Shown here piece after piece: positions 18,735 to 27,274 of a stretch of 64,000 nucleotides of DNA. This DNA is from Rhizobium sp. J15. Its GTDB lineage: Bacteria; Pseudomonadota; Alphaproteobacteria; Rhizobiales; Rhizobiaceae. The notes beneath the pieces were generated by a model. It saw nothing but the letters and a program-made list of their open reading frames with translations, searched no databases and had not been told where the DNA came from. The position numbers and the translations under genes are program-made. Within the stretch, counting starts at the first letter, position 1. The number at the start of each line of letters is the position of its first letter. The DNA lies in the NCBI RefSeq assembly GCF_002531825.1, contig NZ_NWSX01000031.1, positions 1-64,000 of the forward strand, given 5' to 3'.

Positions 18735-19643
18735 ATGGACAGGTTCGATGCCATGCGTGTCTTCTGCCGCATCGTGGAAAGGCGCAGCTTCACCCATGCC
18801 GCGGAAGACAGCGGCCTGCCGCGCTCGACCGTCACCGATGCGGTGAAGCAGCTCGAAGCCCGCCTCGGCGTTCGCCTGCTCCAGCGCACGACGCGCCATG
18901 TCAGCCCGACGCTCGACGGCGAAGCCTATTATCAGCGCTGCCTGTCGATCCTCGCCGATATCGAGGATGCCGAAGGCGCTTTTGCCGGCGCCAAACCGAA
19001 AGGCCTGCTGCGCGTCGACGTGCACGGGACGCTCGCCCGCCATTTCGTGCTGCCGAGCCTGCCGTCCTTTCTCGAAACCTATCCGGAGATCGAATTCTAC
19101 ATGAGCGAGGGCGACCGGCTGGTCGATCTGGTGCGCGAGGGCGTCGATTGCGTGCTGCGCGTCGGCACGCCGGCGGATAGCGACATGGTCGCCCGCCGCG
19201 TTGCCATGCTGGATGAGATCACCCTTGCCTCTCCCGCCTATATCAATGCCCACGGGCTGCCCGAGCATCCGGCCCGGCTGGCCGGCCATCGCATGATCGG
19301 TTTCCGCTCCAGCGCCACCGGCAGCCTGCTGCCGCTCGAATTCATCGTCGAGGGCACCGTGCGCGAGATCACCCTCCCCGCCGCCGTCGCCGTCAATGCC
19401 GCCGAAAGTTATGTTTCGGCGGCAAGGCTGGGCCTCGGCCTGATCCAGATCCCGCGCTACCACGCCGAAAAAGACCTCGCCGACGGGACGCTGATCCATG
19501 TGCTTGAGGATTTCCCGCTGACCCCGACCCCGGTCTCCCTGCTCTATCCCCGCAACCGCCAGCTTTCGCCGCGCGTGCGCGTGTTCATCGACTGGCTGGT
19601 GAAGGTCTTCCCTCGACAAAATTCCGAAAACGCGCTTCAGTAA
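18735..19643 (+). CDS. LysR-family transcriptional regulator
   Basis: 302-residue LysR regulator with an N-terminal helix-turn-helix (FDAMRVFCRIVERRSF, recognition region RSTVTDAVKQLE) and a C-terminal substrate-binding-like domain. It resembles the LysR at 16726 in its MDxxxAMRVF opening and in the conserved C-terminal RVFIDWLVK-type end, suggesting the same subfamily. It is transcribed away from the SDR gene, which it most likely regulates. Confidence 0.91.
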   Translation: MDRFDAMRVFCRIVERRSFTHAAEDSGLPRSTVTDAVKQLEARLGVRLLQRTTRHVSPTLDGEAYYQRCLSILADIEDAEGAFAGAKPKGLLRVDVHGTLARHFVLPSLPSFLETYPEIEFYMSEGDRLVDLVREGVDCVLRVGTPADSDMVARRVAMLDEITLASPAYINAHGLPEHPARLAGHRMIGFRSSATGSLLPLEFIVEGTVREITLPAAVAVNAAESYVSAARLGLGLIQIPRYHAEKDLADGTLIHVLEDFPLTPTPVSLLYPRNRQLSPRVRVFIDWLVKVFPRQNSENALQ

Positions 19644-19704
19644 ATCGAGCCTTGCTAATATGAGCGCTGCGGCGCCGCGCGTCCTATTGAGGCGCAGGAG
19701 GGGG

Positions 19705-20025
19705 ATGGCCATGGCACTCAACGACATCACCGTCTACCAGACGGAAGACGGCTTCGTCGTCGAATTCGGCGGCGAGGGCGAAGACCGCATTGCCGTGACG
19801 CTGTGCAGCACGCCGGAACTGACCGCCGAAAACGCCATCTCGCGCGCCAAGGCCCTGCTCGCGGCAGCCATCGAACCGGCCCATGGCGACAGTGCGCGCA
19901 GCAAGGATCCCGCCCTGCTCGAAGAGGAGCTGGAGGAGGGCTTGGAAGATTCCTTCCCGGCGAGCGACCCGGTCTCCGTCACCGTCTCTTCGATCCCGAT
20001 GCGCGACCCGAAGGCCGGCCGGTAA
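19705..20025 (+). CDS. Small protein with C-terminal SFPASDP motif
   Basis: Unrecognised 106-residue acidic protein. The N-terminal half looks like a small beta-rich domain (ITVYQTEDGFVVEFGG). A Glu-rich helix (EEELEEGLEDSF) runs into SFPASDPVSVT, a short motif I recall at the ends of many small alphaproteobacterial proteins of unknown role. ATG 19705 has CAGGAGGG directly upstream, so the track start at 19660 is too early. It follows the LysR gene by 61 bp and precedes the DNA glycosylase. Confidence 0.72.
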   Translation: MAMALNDITVYQTEDGFVVEFGGEGEDRIAVTLCSTPELTAENAISRAKALLAAAIEPAHGDSARSKDPALLEEELEEGLEDSFPASDPVSVTVSSIPMRDPKAGR

Positions 20026-20073
20026 TAGCGCCCGCCACGCCAGGCGGTTTTGGGATGACGGCAGGCGCGCCGG

Positions 20074-20691
20074 ATGGTATCTGCCTCGGCCATGACCGAT
20101 GGTGGAATGACAAAAAGCGCGATCGGCGCCGGCGCGCTTGCCGGCGAAAGCTTGAGCGCGTTTTTCGAAAGGGACGCAATCGCTGTCGCCCGCGATCTGC
20201 TCGGCTGCCACCTGATCGTCAATGGCGCCGGCGGCCGCATCACCGAGACGGAAGCTTATTTTCCCGATGACGAGGCCTCGCACAGTTTTCGCGGGCCGAC
20301 CAAGCGCAACGGCGCCATGTTCGGCCGGCCCGGCAATGTCTATATCTACCGCATCTACGGTATGTACTGGTGCCTGAATTTCGTCTGCCACCCGGGTTCG
20401 GCCGTGCTGATCCGGGCGCTTGAGCCGGAGGCGGGAATCCCCGCCATGATGGAGCGGCGCGGCACCGACATGTTGACGGCGCTCTGCAGCGGCCCCGGCA
20501 AGCTCTGCCAGGCGCTCGGCATCGATATCGACATCAACGACCGGCTGCTCGACCGCCCGCCCTATGCGCTGACGCCGTCCGCGCCGGTGCCTGTCGTTTC
20601 GGGAAAGCGCATCGGCATCACGAAAAATGCCGAAGCACCTTGGCGCTTCGGCATTCAGGGATCGCGTTATCTCAGCAAGCCGTTTCGCTAA
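20074..20691 (+). CDS. 3-methyladenine DNA glycosylase (AAG/MPG family)
   Basis: Removes alkylated purines such as 3-methyladenine from DNA to begin base-excision repair. The 205 residues match the AAG/MPG fold: LLGCHLI near the start, then ITETEAYFPDDEASHSFRG carrying the family's catalytic Glu and His region, NVYIYRIYGMYWCLNF, VLIRALEP and SGPGKLCQALGI. Length is typical for bacteria. Three in-frame ATGs (20074, 20092, 20107) are possible and none has a convincing ribosome site. A 44-bp palindromic repeat starts immediately after the stop. Confidence 0.92.
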   Translation: MVSASAMTDGGMTKSAIGAGALAGESLSAFFERDAIAVARDLLGCHLIVNGAGGRITETEAYFPDDEASHSFRGPTKRNGAMFGRPGNVYIYRIYGMYWCLNFVCHPGSAVLIRALEPEAGIPAMMERRGTDMLTALCSGPGKLCQALGIDIDINDRLLDRPPYALTPSAPVPVVSGKRIGITKNAEAPWRFGIQGSRYLSKPFR

Positions 20692-20735
20692 GCAATTCCA
20701 GCAAAAGTGTGCAACGGTTTTGCGTCCGGAATTGC
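20692..20735. repeat. Rhizobial intergenic palindrome, copy 2
   Basis: 44 bp with the same GCAATTCC/GGAATTGC arms and AAAAGTGTG core as the copy at 5054-5097. It begins at the base directly after the glycosylase stop codon. Confidence 0.75.
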
Positions 20736-20750
20736 GTGCAGCTTCGCGGC

Positions 20751-22292
20751 CTATTCCATGACGGCGCTATGATCGACGGCAGGCGCCGCCTTCGGCTTGC
20801 GCAGCAGAAACACCAGCGGAATGACCGCGAGCGACATCAGCATCAACAGCTTGAAATCGTCCATATAGGCGATGATCGTCGATTGCAGCGTGATGATCTC
20901 GTTGAGCGAGGCGCGCCCCGCCGCCGTCACGGGACTGAGCCCCTGCGCCGCGACCGCGTTGAAGGCGTGGTTGAACGGCGTGACATAGGCGGCGATCGAT
21001 TCATGATTGCTCTGGGTGTTTTCGACGATCAGCGCCGAGACGATCGAGATGCCGACCGACGAGCCGATATTGCGCGACAGGTTGTAGAGACCCGTGCCGT
21101 CGCCGCGCATATGGGCGGGCAGCGTGGCGAAAGCGATCGTCGTCAGCGGCACGAAGAGAAAACCGAGACCGGCGCCCTGGATGAAGCCGACCGAGACGAT
21201 CGTCCATTGCGAGACGTCGGGCGTCCAGCCCGTCATGTCGTACATCGCCCAGGCGGTCAGCCCGAGCCCCAGCACCAGCAGCCAGCGCGTATCGACCTTG
21301 CCGATCAGCCGCCCGACGATGAACATGCACAGCATGGTGCCGAGGCCGCGCGGACCCATCACGATGCCGGCGGTGATGACGGGATAGCCCATCAGCGTCT
21401 GGAGATAGGGCGTCATCAGCGCCAGCGAGGCGAGATAGGTGATGCCGATCACGAAGATGAAGATCATGCTGATCGAGAAGTTCTGGTCGAGAAACAGCTT
21501 CGGATTGACGAAGGATTTCTTCGCCGTCAGCGTGTGCACCAGAAGCAGATAGAATGCGGCGGCGCAGATGATCGCTTCGAGCATGATCTCGCCAGATGAG
21601 AACCAGTCGAGCTGCTCGCCCCTGTCCAGGAAGAGCTGGAGCGAGGCGATGAACAGGCTCATCATGCCGAAACCGAACCAGTCGAGCTTGGCGAGCGCAT
21701 CCCTCTTCGTTTCCGAGACGAAGATGACGATGCCGGCGAAGGCGAGCGCGCCGATCGGCACGTTGATGTAGAACACCCAGCGCCAGCTGATATTGTCGGT
21801 CAGCCAGCCGCCGATGACGGGCCCGAGGACAGGACCGACCATGACCGAGACGCCGAAGAGGGCCATGGCCGAGCCGCGCTCCTCGACCGTATAGATGTCG
21901 AGGAGGATGCCCTGGGAAAGCGGCACCAGCGATGCGCCGAACAGGCCCTGCAGCAGGCGGAAGGCGACGATCTGGTTCAGCGACTGCGCAAGGCCGCAGA
22001 GCACCGAGGCGCCGACGAAGCCCGCAATGGCGACGAGCAGCACCCGCTTGCGGCCGAACTTGGCGGCGAGGAAACCGGATGGCGGCGTCATGATCGCCGC
22101 CGCGACGATGTAGGAGGTCAGCACCCAGTTGATCTGGTCGGCGGAGGCCGACACGCTGCCCTGAATATAAGGCAGCGCCACGTTGGCGATCGTCGTGTCC
22201 AGCGCCTGCATGATGACGGCGAGAATGACGCAGGCGGTGATCGCGCCGCGATTGGCGACGGGAGCCGCTGCGGATGCGGGAACGTTACTCAT
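20751..22292 (-). CDS. emrB: MFS drug efflux transporter, EmrB/QacA (DHA2) family
   Basis: Inner-membrane proton-coupled exporter of 513 residues with about 14 spans. It shows the TM1 motif ALDTTIANVALP and the antiporter motif C (GPVLGPVIGGWL) followed by SWRWVFYINVPIG, both typical of DHA2 pumps. The ATG at 22292 overlaps the end of emrA by eight bases and has a GCAAGG ribosome site, so the two are coupled. With EmrA it forms a two-part system comparable to E. coli EmrAB and to RmrAB, reported in R. etli for flavonoid/phytoalexin resistance; I cannot prove orthology. Confidence 0.93.
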   Translation of the reverse strand: MSNVPASAAAPVANRGAITACVILAVIMQALDTTIANVALPYIQGSVSASADQINWVLTSYIVAAAIMTPPSGFLAAKFGRKRVLLVAIAGFVGASVLCGLAQSLNQIVAFRLLQGLFGASLVPLSQGILLDIYTVEERGSAMALFGVSVMVGPVLGPVIGGWLTDNISWRWVFYINVPIGALAFAGIVIFVSETKRDALAKLDWFGFGMMSLFIASLQLFLDRGEQLDWFSSGEIMLEAIICAAAFYLLLVHTLTAKKSFVNPKLFLDQNFSISMIFIFVIGITYLASLALMTPYLQTLMGYPVITAGIVMGPRGLGTMLCMFIVGRLIGKVDTRWLLVLGLGLTAWAMYDMTGWTPDVSQWTIVSVGFIQGAGLGFLFVPLTTIAFATLPAHMRGDGTGLYNLSRNIGSSVGISIVSALIVENTQSNHESIAAYVTPFNHAFNAVAAQGLSPVTAAGRASLNEIITLQSTIIAYMDDFKLLMLMSLAVIPLVFLLRKPKAAPAVDHSAVME

Positions 22293-23508
22293 GGTCCTTG
22301 CCCTGAGACCGGTCCAGAAGCTTGTTGACGAAGTCAGGCAGGCCGCGGGCATGGCCGGTGTCGATATCGACCACCGTGCTCATACCGACGCGAAGCGGCG
22401 GCTTGCCCGCGGTGTCCTCGATGCTGACGCGCATCGGAATGCGCTGCACGACCTTCACCCAGTTGCCGGTGGTGTTCTGCGCCGGCAGAAGCGAGAAACT
22501 GGAGCCGGAAGCCGGGCTGATGCTCTCGACCTTGCCCTTCCACGTGACGCCCGGATAGGTGTCGACGTAGATCTCTGCCGTCTGGCCTGACTTGACATAG
22601 GTCAGCTCGGTTTCCTTCGGGCTTGCGGCGATCCAGAGATGATCGGTGGCGACAAGCGAGAAAGCCTGCTGCGAAGCCTGCAGATAGGAGCCGACCTGCA
22701 GCGCGTTGACATTGGTGACGATGCCGTCGAACGGCGCCTTGACGACGCTGTGGTCGAACTCGCGCTGTGCATTGTCGACCTGTGACTTGGCCTGCAGATA
22801 GAGCGGGTTTTCCTCGACCGGCTGGTCGGCCGATCCGCCGAGCTGGGCGAGCGTCGTTGCGGCTTCCGCCCTGGCGACGGCAACCTTCTGCCGGGCGGCC
22901 TCCAGATTGTGCTTGGCCTCGTCATAGGCGGACTGCGTCGCGCTGCCATTGTTCACGAGGCTCTGCTGCCGGTCGAATTGATCCTGATAATAGGGCAGAT
23001 CGGCCTCAGCCTGGGTGATCTCGGCAAGCGACTGCTGATAGCTCGCCTTGAGGTTCATGATCTGGTTGCGCTGGGCGCCGAGCTGCGCCTTGGCGCCATC
23101 GAGCGCGATCTTGAAGGAATCCGATTTTAGGTTGAAGAGCACCTGCCCCGCCTTGACCGCCTCGTTCTCATGCACGTTGATCTGATCGACGATGCCGGAG
23201 ACATCGGTGGTAACCCCGACCATATCGGCCTGGATATAGGCGTTGTCGGTCGACATCACCTGGCCACCATTAACGTAGTAATAACCACCGACGACGAGCG
23301 CCACCGGCAGCAGGGCGAAAAGAACGGGCCGCGTGAGACTGCGCCGGCGGCGGACCTTGTTACCGCCAGGCGCAGCCACGGCGGCAGCCGGCGCTGAACT
23401 GGATGAAGGCGCTTCGGCTACCGTTTCCTGCTGTTTGACTTGGTTTTCTTCAGATGTCTTGGCATTGGCGTCGGCTACGACGCGGAGGTGGGGTTGATCA
23501 GCCATCAT
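22285..23508 (-). CDS. emrA: EmrA/HlyD-type membrane-fusion protein
   Basis: 407-residue periplasmic adaptor anchored by one span at about 61-80 after a Ser/Ala-rich cytoplasmic tail and basic RRRR. It continues with the EmrA-type STDNAYIQADMV segment, biotinyl-lipoyl halves and a long coiled-coil hairpin (about 140-250). VKAPFDGIVTNV is the second lipoyl half. It overlaps marR by 11 bases at its 5' end and emrB by eight at its 3' end. Confidence 0.92.
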   Translation of the reverse strand: MMADQPHLRVVADANAKTSEENQVKQQETVAEAPSSSSAPAAAVAAPGGNKVRRRRSLTRPVLFALLPVALVVGGYYYVNGGQVMSTDNAYIQADMVGVTTDVSGIVDQINVHENEAVKAGQVLFNLKSDSFKIALDGAKAQLGAQRNQIMNLKASYQQSLAEITQAEADLPYYQDQFDRQQSLVNNGSATQSAYDEAKHNLEAARQKVAVARAEAATTLAQLGGSADQPVEENPLYLQAKSQVDNAQREFDHSVVKAPFDGIVTNVNALQVGSYLQASQQAFSLVATDHLWIAASPKETELTYVKSGQTAEIYVDTYPGVTWKGKVESISPASGSSFSLLPAQNTTGNWVKVVQRIPMRVSIEDTAGKPPLRVGMSTVVDIDTGHARGLPDFVNKLLDRSQGKDHE

Positions 23509-23962
23509 TCATCTCATTCTCTTCAACCGGTGTTCGGCAAGCCTGCACCAGGTTCGTCTTCATTGCGGATAGGATCTGATAGAGCTGCTCGCGCTGCTCG
23601 GCTGAAACGCCTTCCAGCGCCTCGGCCCGGGTCACATCGCCGAGCTCGCGCATTTCGGCGAGCAGCGGATGCGCCTCTTCGCGCATATAGAGCAGCCAGA
23701 CACGCCGGTCGGTCGGGTGCTGGCGGCGCTCGATCAGCCCGCGCTCGGCGAGCTTGTCGAGGATGCGCACCAGCGTGATCGGCTCGATTTCGAGGATTTC
23801 GGCAAGCCCGCTCTGATGGATACCTTCATTGTTCGATAGATAGGCAAGCGTCTGCCATTGCGAACGCGTCAGCCCAAGGCACTTCGCGCGTTGCTCGAAC
23901 CGCTTGCGCAGCAGCCGCGCGACGTCATGGAGAAGGAAACCGAGTGTGGGCGTGGTGTTCAT
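23498..23962 (-). CDS. MarR-family repressor of the emrAB operon (probable)
   Basis: 154-residue MarR-type winged-helix protein. The DNA-binding region shows LTRSQWQTLAYLSNNEGIHQ, the recognition helix around EPITLVRILDKL, and the wing with the family's D-x-R element (HPTDRRVWLLY). It is the first gene of a marR-emrA-emrB operon with overlapping reading frames. By analogy with other MarR-controlled pumps, a bound aromatic or lipophilic ligand would release repression. A candidate operator lies 22-35 bp before its start. Confidence 0.92.
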   Translation of the reverse strand: MNTTPTLGFLLHDVARLLRKRFEQRAKCLGLTRSQWQTLAYLSNNEGIHQSGLAEILEIEPITLVRILDKLAERGLIERRQHPTDRRVWLLYMREEAHPLLAEMRELGDVTRAEALEGVSAEQREQLYQILSAMKTNLVQACRTPVEENEMNDG

Positions 23963-23983
23963 GGAGACCTTTGCCGGCTATTT

Positions 23984-23997
23984 ATAAGCATACTTAT
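23984..23997. promoter_or_regulatory. Candidate MarR operator
   Basis: ATAAG-CATA-CTTAT inverted repeat 22-35 bp upstream of the marR start, inside an AT-rich patch. Position fits autoregulation. Inference only. Confidence 0.4.
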
Positions 23998-24179
23998 GAT
24001 ATGGGTAGATATATTCCCCGCCTGTGCGCTGCACAAGAGCGCTGGCGGCAGATTCCGCAGCCGCGGCCAAAATGCCGCAGCCGCCGCAAGGAGACTGGCT
24101 TCGTACGGTGGCCGCAGGCCGGCCTCAGCCCTAATTTCCGATGGAGATCGCCTCCGCCGGAGGCGCGCAGGAGGGCTCG

Positions 24180-25721
24180 ATGGCGTTCTTCGAAAGCATG
24201 CTGACATTGCTTCTGGTGGCGATCGTCTTCCTGCAATTCTCCCGGAAATTCCGCATCCCTTATCCCACGATGCTGGCAATCGCCGGCATCATCGTCGCCG
24301 CCGTACCCTGGGCGCCCGAGGTCGCCATCGACCCGCAACTGGCGCTGGCGCTGCTGATCGCGCCCGTCCTCTTCGACGCCGCCTATGACCTGCCGCCACG
24401 AACGTTGAGGCGCAACTGGCTGCCGCTCTTCTCGCTCGCCGCCATCGCCGTCATCCTGACGGCCGTCGCGGTCGCCGCCGTCGCCATGACGACGGCTGGC
24501 CTGCCGCTTGCCGCAGCCCTGGCCCTCGGCGCCATCGTCGCGCCACCCGATGCGGCAGCGGCGACTGCCATGCTCGACCGCTTCGACCTGCCGCGCCAGA
24601 CCTACGTGGTTCTGAAAGGCGAGAGCCTTTTGAACGACGCGGTCGCGCTCCTCATCTTCAGCGCCGCGGTAGCGGCCGCCTCGAGCCCGGCCTTCTTCAG
24701 CGGCGCCCTGGCGCAGCTGGCGCTTGCAGTGCCGGGAGGGATCCTCCTCGGCTATCTCCTCGGCCGTCTCTACATGGTCGTCGGCGTCAAACTCGCGGGC
24801 ACGCTCGGCGGCACCTTGCTCGAATTCGTCGCCACGTTCGGCGCATGGATCATCGCCGAGCGACTGCACCTTTCGGCGATTTTGACCATCGTCGTCTATG
24901 CCATGGTGATCGCCCGCTACATGCCTGAGCGGCAGTCGGCCCGCCACCGCATCCATTCCTATTCGGTTTGGGAAGCCGCGGTCTTCCTGCTCAACGTGCT
25001 CGCCTTCCTGCTGATGGGCCTGCAGGTTCGCCAAATCGTCGTTGATATCGATCCCGGCCGCCTCGACTTCGCAATCACCCTGGCCATGGCGGTCTTCGTC
25101 ACCGTCATCGTCGTCCGCCTGATCTGGGTGCTTCTCTATAATCGCGCGATCACTTATCTCGCCGCGCGCGGGCGAACGAAACAAGCCGTTCCCACCTTTG
25201 CGACGAGCCTGCTGGCCGGATGGTGCGGCATGCGCGGCCTCGTGACGCTGGCGACCGCGCTCGCCCTGCCGATCGACTTCCACGACCGCGACATCATCCT
25301 GCTCAGCGCCCTTGCCGTCGTCCTCGGCACGCTCATCGTCCAGGGGCTGACGCTCGGGCCGTTGATCCGCTTCCTGAAATTCGATCCGGACACATCCTTG
25401 GACCGCGATCTCACCAAAGCCCGCATCGCGCTCATCGATGCAGCGCTTGCCGAGCTTGACGGCGAGGACAAATCCACCCGCATTCTGCGCGAGGTCTATA
25501 CTTCCGAGCGCGAGATCGCCGTCGACGGAAAACACCCCCGCGAGGTCAGCAGGCTCGACAAGCAGCGCCGCAACATCATCACCGCGAAACGCCGCAAACT
25601 GGCGGTGATGCGCCGCGCCGGCGAGATCGACGACGATGTCTTCCACACGCTGGAGCAGGAGCTCGACTGGGCCGAACTCGCCGTCCTGCCACCCGGCCGC
25701 GACGAGATCGTCGAGAGCTGA
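24180..25721 (+). CDS. Na+/H+ antiporter, CPA1 (NhaP/YjcE-like)
   Basis: Cation/proton exchanger of 513 residues. About 12 hydrophobic spans occupy residues 1-400. The ion-binding GESLLNDAVAL motif contains the Asn-Asp pair typical of electroneutral CPA1 members, and LAGWCGMRGLVTLA matches the conserved late-helix Arg motif. A 115-residue charged cytoplasmic tail follows. The ATG at 24180 has CAGGAGGG upstream. It is divergent from the marR operon and likely monocistronic. Confidence 0.9.
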   Translation: MAFFESMLTLLLVAIVFLQFSRKFRIPYPTMLAIAGIIVAAVPWAPEVAIDPQLALALLIAPVLFDAAYDLPPRTLRRNWLPLFSLAAIAVILTAVAVAAVAMTTAGLPLAAALALGAIVAPPDAAAATAMLDRFDLPRQTYVVLKGESLLNDAVALLIFSAAVAAASSPAFFSGALAQLALAVPGGILLGYLLGRLYMVVGVKLAGTLGGTLLEFVATFGAWIIAERLHLSAILTIVVYAMVIARYMPERQSARHRIHSYSVWEAAVFLLNVLAFLLMGLQVRQIVVDIDPGRLDFAITLAMAVFVTVIVVRLIWVLLYNRAITYLAARGRTKQAVPTFATSLLAGWCGMRGLVTLATALALPIDFHDRDIILLSALAVVLGTLIVQGLTLGPLIRFLKFDPDTSLDRDLTKARIALIDAALAELDGEDKSTRILREVYTSEREIAVDGKHPREVSRLDKQRRNIITAKRRKLAVMRRAGEIDDDVFHTLEQELDWAELAVLPPGRDEIVES

Positions 25722-25889
25722 TGTGCGCCATGACGTTTTGGTGGAAACCGGAATTTGACATAATTGGCATTTGCTATTTTTCGCCGCTGCCGCTTATATC
25801 CCGTTCCACAGCATTACGATTTTTCCATTGTGCATCGCGTGCCGGCCTTCCCTTCCATCGATCGGGCGCCGGGGGAAATCACGGAAGCT

Positions 25890-25939
25890 AGAACAGGATG
25901 ATTTCAGGCCCGGTTGGCCTAAAATCTGAATCCTGTTCT
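25890..25939. repeat. Intergenic palindrome module A
   Basis: 50 bp with perfect 10-bp outer arms AGAACAGGAT/ATCCTGTTCT and a GC-rich centre. It is followed 13 bp later by module B, giving a mosaic arrangement as in rhizobial RIME elements. Confidence 0.7.
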
Positions 25940-25952
25940 AACTTAAAGAGTT

Positions 25953-26002
25953 AGAGCATGATGTCGTCCGAAAACCGCTCACACTTTTCGGCATCATGCT
26001 CT
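25953..26002. repeat. Intergenic palindrome module B
   Basis: 50 bp with perfect 11-bp arms AGAGCATGATG/CATCATGCTCT. Its centre (AAAACCGCTCACACTTTT) is nearly the reverse complement of the cores at 5054 and 20692, so these elements are related. Confidence 0.75.
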
Positions 26003-26095
26003 AAGGCTTCCGTCCACAGCAGCAAGACATGAATAGCATCACTTCATCTTAGGTTCGGCGGCAGTCGATCGGCCGTCGAGATTGGAGGGACCGGT

Positions 26096-27274
26096 ATGAC
26101 TTACGCGCTTCGACGGATATTGATGCTCGGCTGCATCGCCACGTTCATGCCTTTGGCCGCAATGGCTCAGGGCGCTCCCTCCGCCCCGCCTCCCGTCACC
26201 GTCGCAAAGCCTGTCGTGCGCGATGTCGTCGATAATGACGAATTCATCGGGCGTTTCCAGCCGGTCGACGAGGTCTCCGTGCGCTCGCGCGTCGGCGGCT
26301 ACCTGCAGGAAGTTCATTTCGAGGATGGCGCCCTGGTCAAGCAGGGCGACCTGCTTTTCGTCATCGACCAGCGGCCGTTCATAACCGCGCTCAACCAGGC
26401 AAAGGCCGCGCTCGAAGCGTCGCAGTCCACCCTTGTCTTCGCCGATGCGCAGTATAAGCGCGCCCAGTCGCTGGCTTCGAGCGGCAGCCAGTCCGCTCAG
26501 ACGCTCGACGATCGCCGCCGCGAATTCGATTCCGCCCAGGCCAATGTCCGCGGCGCGCAGGCCGCCGCCGATCGCGCGGCGCTCGACCTCGAATATACCG
26601 AGATCAAGGCGCCGCTCGGCGGCCGCATCGACCGTCGCCTGATCTCGACAGGCAACCTCGTCCAGGCCGACCAGACGGTGCTTACCACCATCGTTTCCCT
26701 CGATCCGATCGATTTCTATTTCGACGTCGACGAGCGCCGCCTGCTGAATTTCGCAGACACCGCCCGCAAGATGGGCACGGACCTCCAGCTCGGCGGCGGC
26801 GGCGTTGACGTCTCCGTCACGATCTCCGATCCCACCGCCAAACCCTTCAAGGGGAAACTCGATTTCGCCGAGAACCGGGTCGACAACGAGAGCGGCACCA
26901 TTCGCATCCGCGCCCGCCTTGCAAATCCCGATCTCGTCTTGCAGCCGGGCCTGTTCGGCCGCGTGCAGGTCGCAGCCTCCAACACCTACAAGGCCATCCT
27001 CGTCCCGGATGAGGCGATCGGCTCCGACCAGAACGAACGCGTCGTCTATGTCGTCGATGCGCAAGGCAAGGTTTCGACCAAGCCGGTGCGGCCCGGACCG
27101 CGGCTCTACGGCTATCGCGTCATCCGCGAGGGCCTCGACGGCACCGAGACGATCATCGTCAACGGCCTGATGCGCGCAAGGCCGGGCTCGACGATCACGC
27201 CCGAGATGAGCGAACTGCCGCAGGAGCGGCAGGACATGCCGCCGGAAGCCGCGAATGCGGAGACCGGACAATGA
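26096..27274 (+). CDS. RND efflux membrane-fusion protein (second pump)
   Basis: 392-residue periplasmic adaptor. A signal peptide (about 1-24, ending AMAQ) precedes the mature protein. Lipoyl halves VRSRVGGYLQEV and IKAPLGGRIDR flank a coiled-coil hairpin (about 100-160), followed by beta-barrel domains. It overlaps the downstream RND gene by four bases (ATGA), so the two are coupled. It shares organisation with the adaptor at 14508 but differs in sequence and operon context; no regulator is adjacent. Confidence 0.92.
   Translation: MTYALRRILMLGCIATFMPLAAMAQGAPSAPPPVTVAKPVVRDVVDNDEFIGRFQPVDEVSVRSRVGGYLQEVHFEDGALVKQGDLLFVIDQRPFITALNQAKAALEASQSTLVFADAQYKRAQSLASSGSQSAQTLDDRRREFDSAQANVRGAQAAADRAALDLEYTEIKAPLGGRIDRRLISTGNLVQADQTVLTTIVSLDPIDFYFDVDERRLLNFADTARKMGTDLQLGGGGVDVSVTISDPTAKPFKGKLDFAENRVDNESGTIRIRARLANPDLVLQPGLFGRVQVAASNTYKAILVPDEAIGSDQNERVVYVVDAQGKVSTKPVRPGPRLYGYRVIREGLDGTETIIVNGLMRARPGSTITPEMSELPQERQDMPPEAANAETGQ

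Larger units (their letters stand above)
25722..26095. other. 374-bp spacer with mosaic palindromes
   Basis: No credible gene. The first half is AT-richer (GACATAATTGGCATTTGC region) and may carry the RND-2 promoter. The second half holds two consecutive palindromic modules (see the repeats at 25890 and 25953). Confidence 0.6.

Noticed and set aside
25722..26095. Insertion sequence remnant
   Set aside because: Palindromic modules are present but there is no transposase fragment or target duplication; they fit non-coding mosaic repeats.
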